A stretch of DNA of 64,000 nucleotides, from the NCBI RefSeq assembly GCF_002014965.1, contig NZ_MUXT01000009.1, positions 1 through 64,000 of the forward strand. Direction: 5' to 3'. Each line of letters begins with the position of its first letter. The stretch's first letter is position 1. The notes under the pieces were generated by a model. It was not told where the DNA came from, searched no databases, and saw only the letters and a list, made by a program, of their open reading frames with translations. The position numbers and the translations under genes were made by a program. This document shows positions 63,453 to 64,000 of the stretch, piece by piece. The DNA comes from Moraxella canis (GTDB taxonomy: Bacteria; Pseudomonadota; Gammaproteobacteria; Pseudomonadales; Moraxellaceae).

Positions 63453-64000
63453 TTACTCTTCGCTTGCTTCTTCTGGAGCCGCTTCTGCTTCGCTTGCTTC
63501 TTCTGCTGGTGTTTCGTCAGCAGTTTCAACCACAGCAGGCGCTTGCATGGTTACGATGGTGCGATTTAGGTCAGCTTCATCATGCATCACCAAAGTCACT
63601 TCGCTTGGCAGTTTGACATCACTTAGATGGATTGACTCACCGATTGCAAGATTGGCAACATCGATTTCGATGGCTTCTGGCAAGTTGCGTGGCAAGCAGT
63701 TGATTTCGATGTCGTTGACTAGCGTGGTTAGGATACCGCCAGCTTTTTTGCCTACTGAAGTTTCTTCGTTAACAACATGTACAGGGACATTGAAGTTCAT
63801 GGTTTGACCGCGAACGATGCGTTGAAAGTCAACATGTAGCGGGAAGCCTTTTGATGGATGACGCTGAAGCGCTTTGATGATCACTTCGTGCTCAGCACCG
63901 TCTAAGTTGATGGCGATAACGCTAGAGAAGAAGGCTTCATTAGACAAGGCTTTAACGATTTCGTTAGTTTTTACACAAATCGCGACAGGCTCATCATTAC
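63453..64000 (-). CDS. rplY: 50S ribosomal protein L25/general stress protein Ctc (5' part outside window)
   Basis: 5S-rRNA-binding ribosomal protein of the long L25/Ctc type. Residues with LQRHPSKGFPLHVDFQRI are the L25 core, and the C-terminal TL5-like domain (NCLPRNLPEAIEIDVANLAIGESIHLSDVKLP) and an acidic Ala/Glu tail follow. The frame stays open upstream through LSNEAFFSS and NEIVKAL to the window end, so the first 40 or so residues lie beyond 64000. Incomplete at the 5' side. Confidence 0.93.
   Translation of the reverse strand, partial: NDEPVAICVKTNEIVKALSNEAFFSSVIAINLDGAEHEVIIKALQRHPSKGFPLHVDFQRIVRGQTMNFNVPVHVVNEETSVGKKAGGILTTLVNDIEINCLPRNLPEAIEIDVANLAIGESIHLSDVKLPSEVTLVMHDEADLNRTIVTMQAPAVVETADETPAEEASEAEAAPEEASEE

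Overview
The window looks like chromosome of a gammaproteobacterium of the Moraxellaceae (Moraxella/Psychrobacter-like). This is inferred from the mix of families: a long-form isocitrate lyase next to malate synthase G, a short AccA, a 1206-residue RNase E, a TM-helix-repeat mechanosensitive channel, and porins ending in phenylalanine. Genus and species cannot be settled from sequence reading alone. Coding density is high, both strands are used in short blocks, and many genes end in clear intrinsic terminators.

Layout. 0-5 kb: a four-gene chaperone-usher fimbrial operon (pilin, chaperone, usher, two-domain adhesin), with a terminator between pilin and chaperone. 5-16.3 kb: housekeeping and envelope genes, including GNAT, ettA, a possible endonuclease remnant, an MscS-like channel, FKBP lipoprotein, LeuE-like exporter, an outer-membrane protein, SGNH hydrolase, NMN adenylyltransferase-Nudix, nfuA, adenosine kinase and universal stress protein. 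16.3-25 kb: phosphatase, PreP-like protease, flavoprotein, pgsA, and a nadR-pnuC-DUF962 operon for nicotinamide riboside salvage. 25-30 kb: glyQ and glyS, unusually separated by an iron-dependent alcohol dehydrogenase unit. 30-36.5 kb: tRNA-Ser(GGA), aat, and a cluster of two paralogous porins plus a secreted prolyl oligopeptidase, whose promoter fires into a long 5' hairpin. 36.6-45.4 kb: glyA, ubiC, glyoxylate bypass genes aceA and glcB, gabD, and an AmiD-like amidase. 45.5-53.5 kb: rne, rluC, ppx, accA. 53.5-55 kb: an IS200/IS605-type element with intact tnpA and a 5'-truncated tnpB, inserted exactly at the accA stop codon. 55-64 kb: tilS, proC, yggT, thiD, tRNA-Ser(GCT), tRNA-Arg(ACG), RDD protein, hemN, a Ca2+/Na+ exchanger, pth and the 3' part of rplY, which runs off the window end.

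Functional themes. Carbon use from acetate or fatty acids (glyoxylate bypass) and succinate semialdehyde; NAD salvage split over two loci, where the NadR homologue has lost its adenylyltransferase signature and the separate NadM-Nudix protein keeps it; and peptide acquisition suggested by the porin-porin-peptidase cluster. No CRISPR array, prophage, defence island or obvious large novel system was seen. The most notable points are the porin leader hairpin, the porin/peptidase cluster, the degenerate NadR, the split glyQ/glyS pair and the precise IS insertion at accA.
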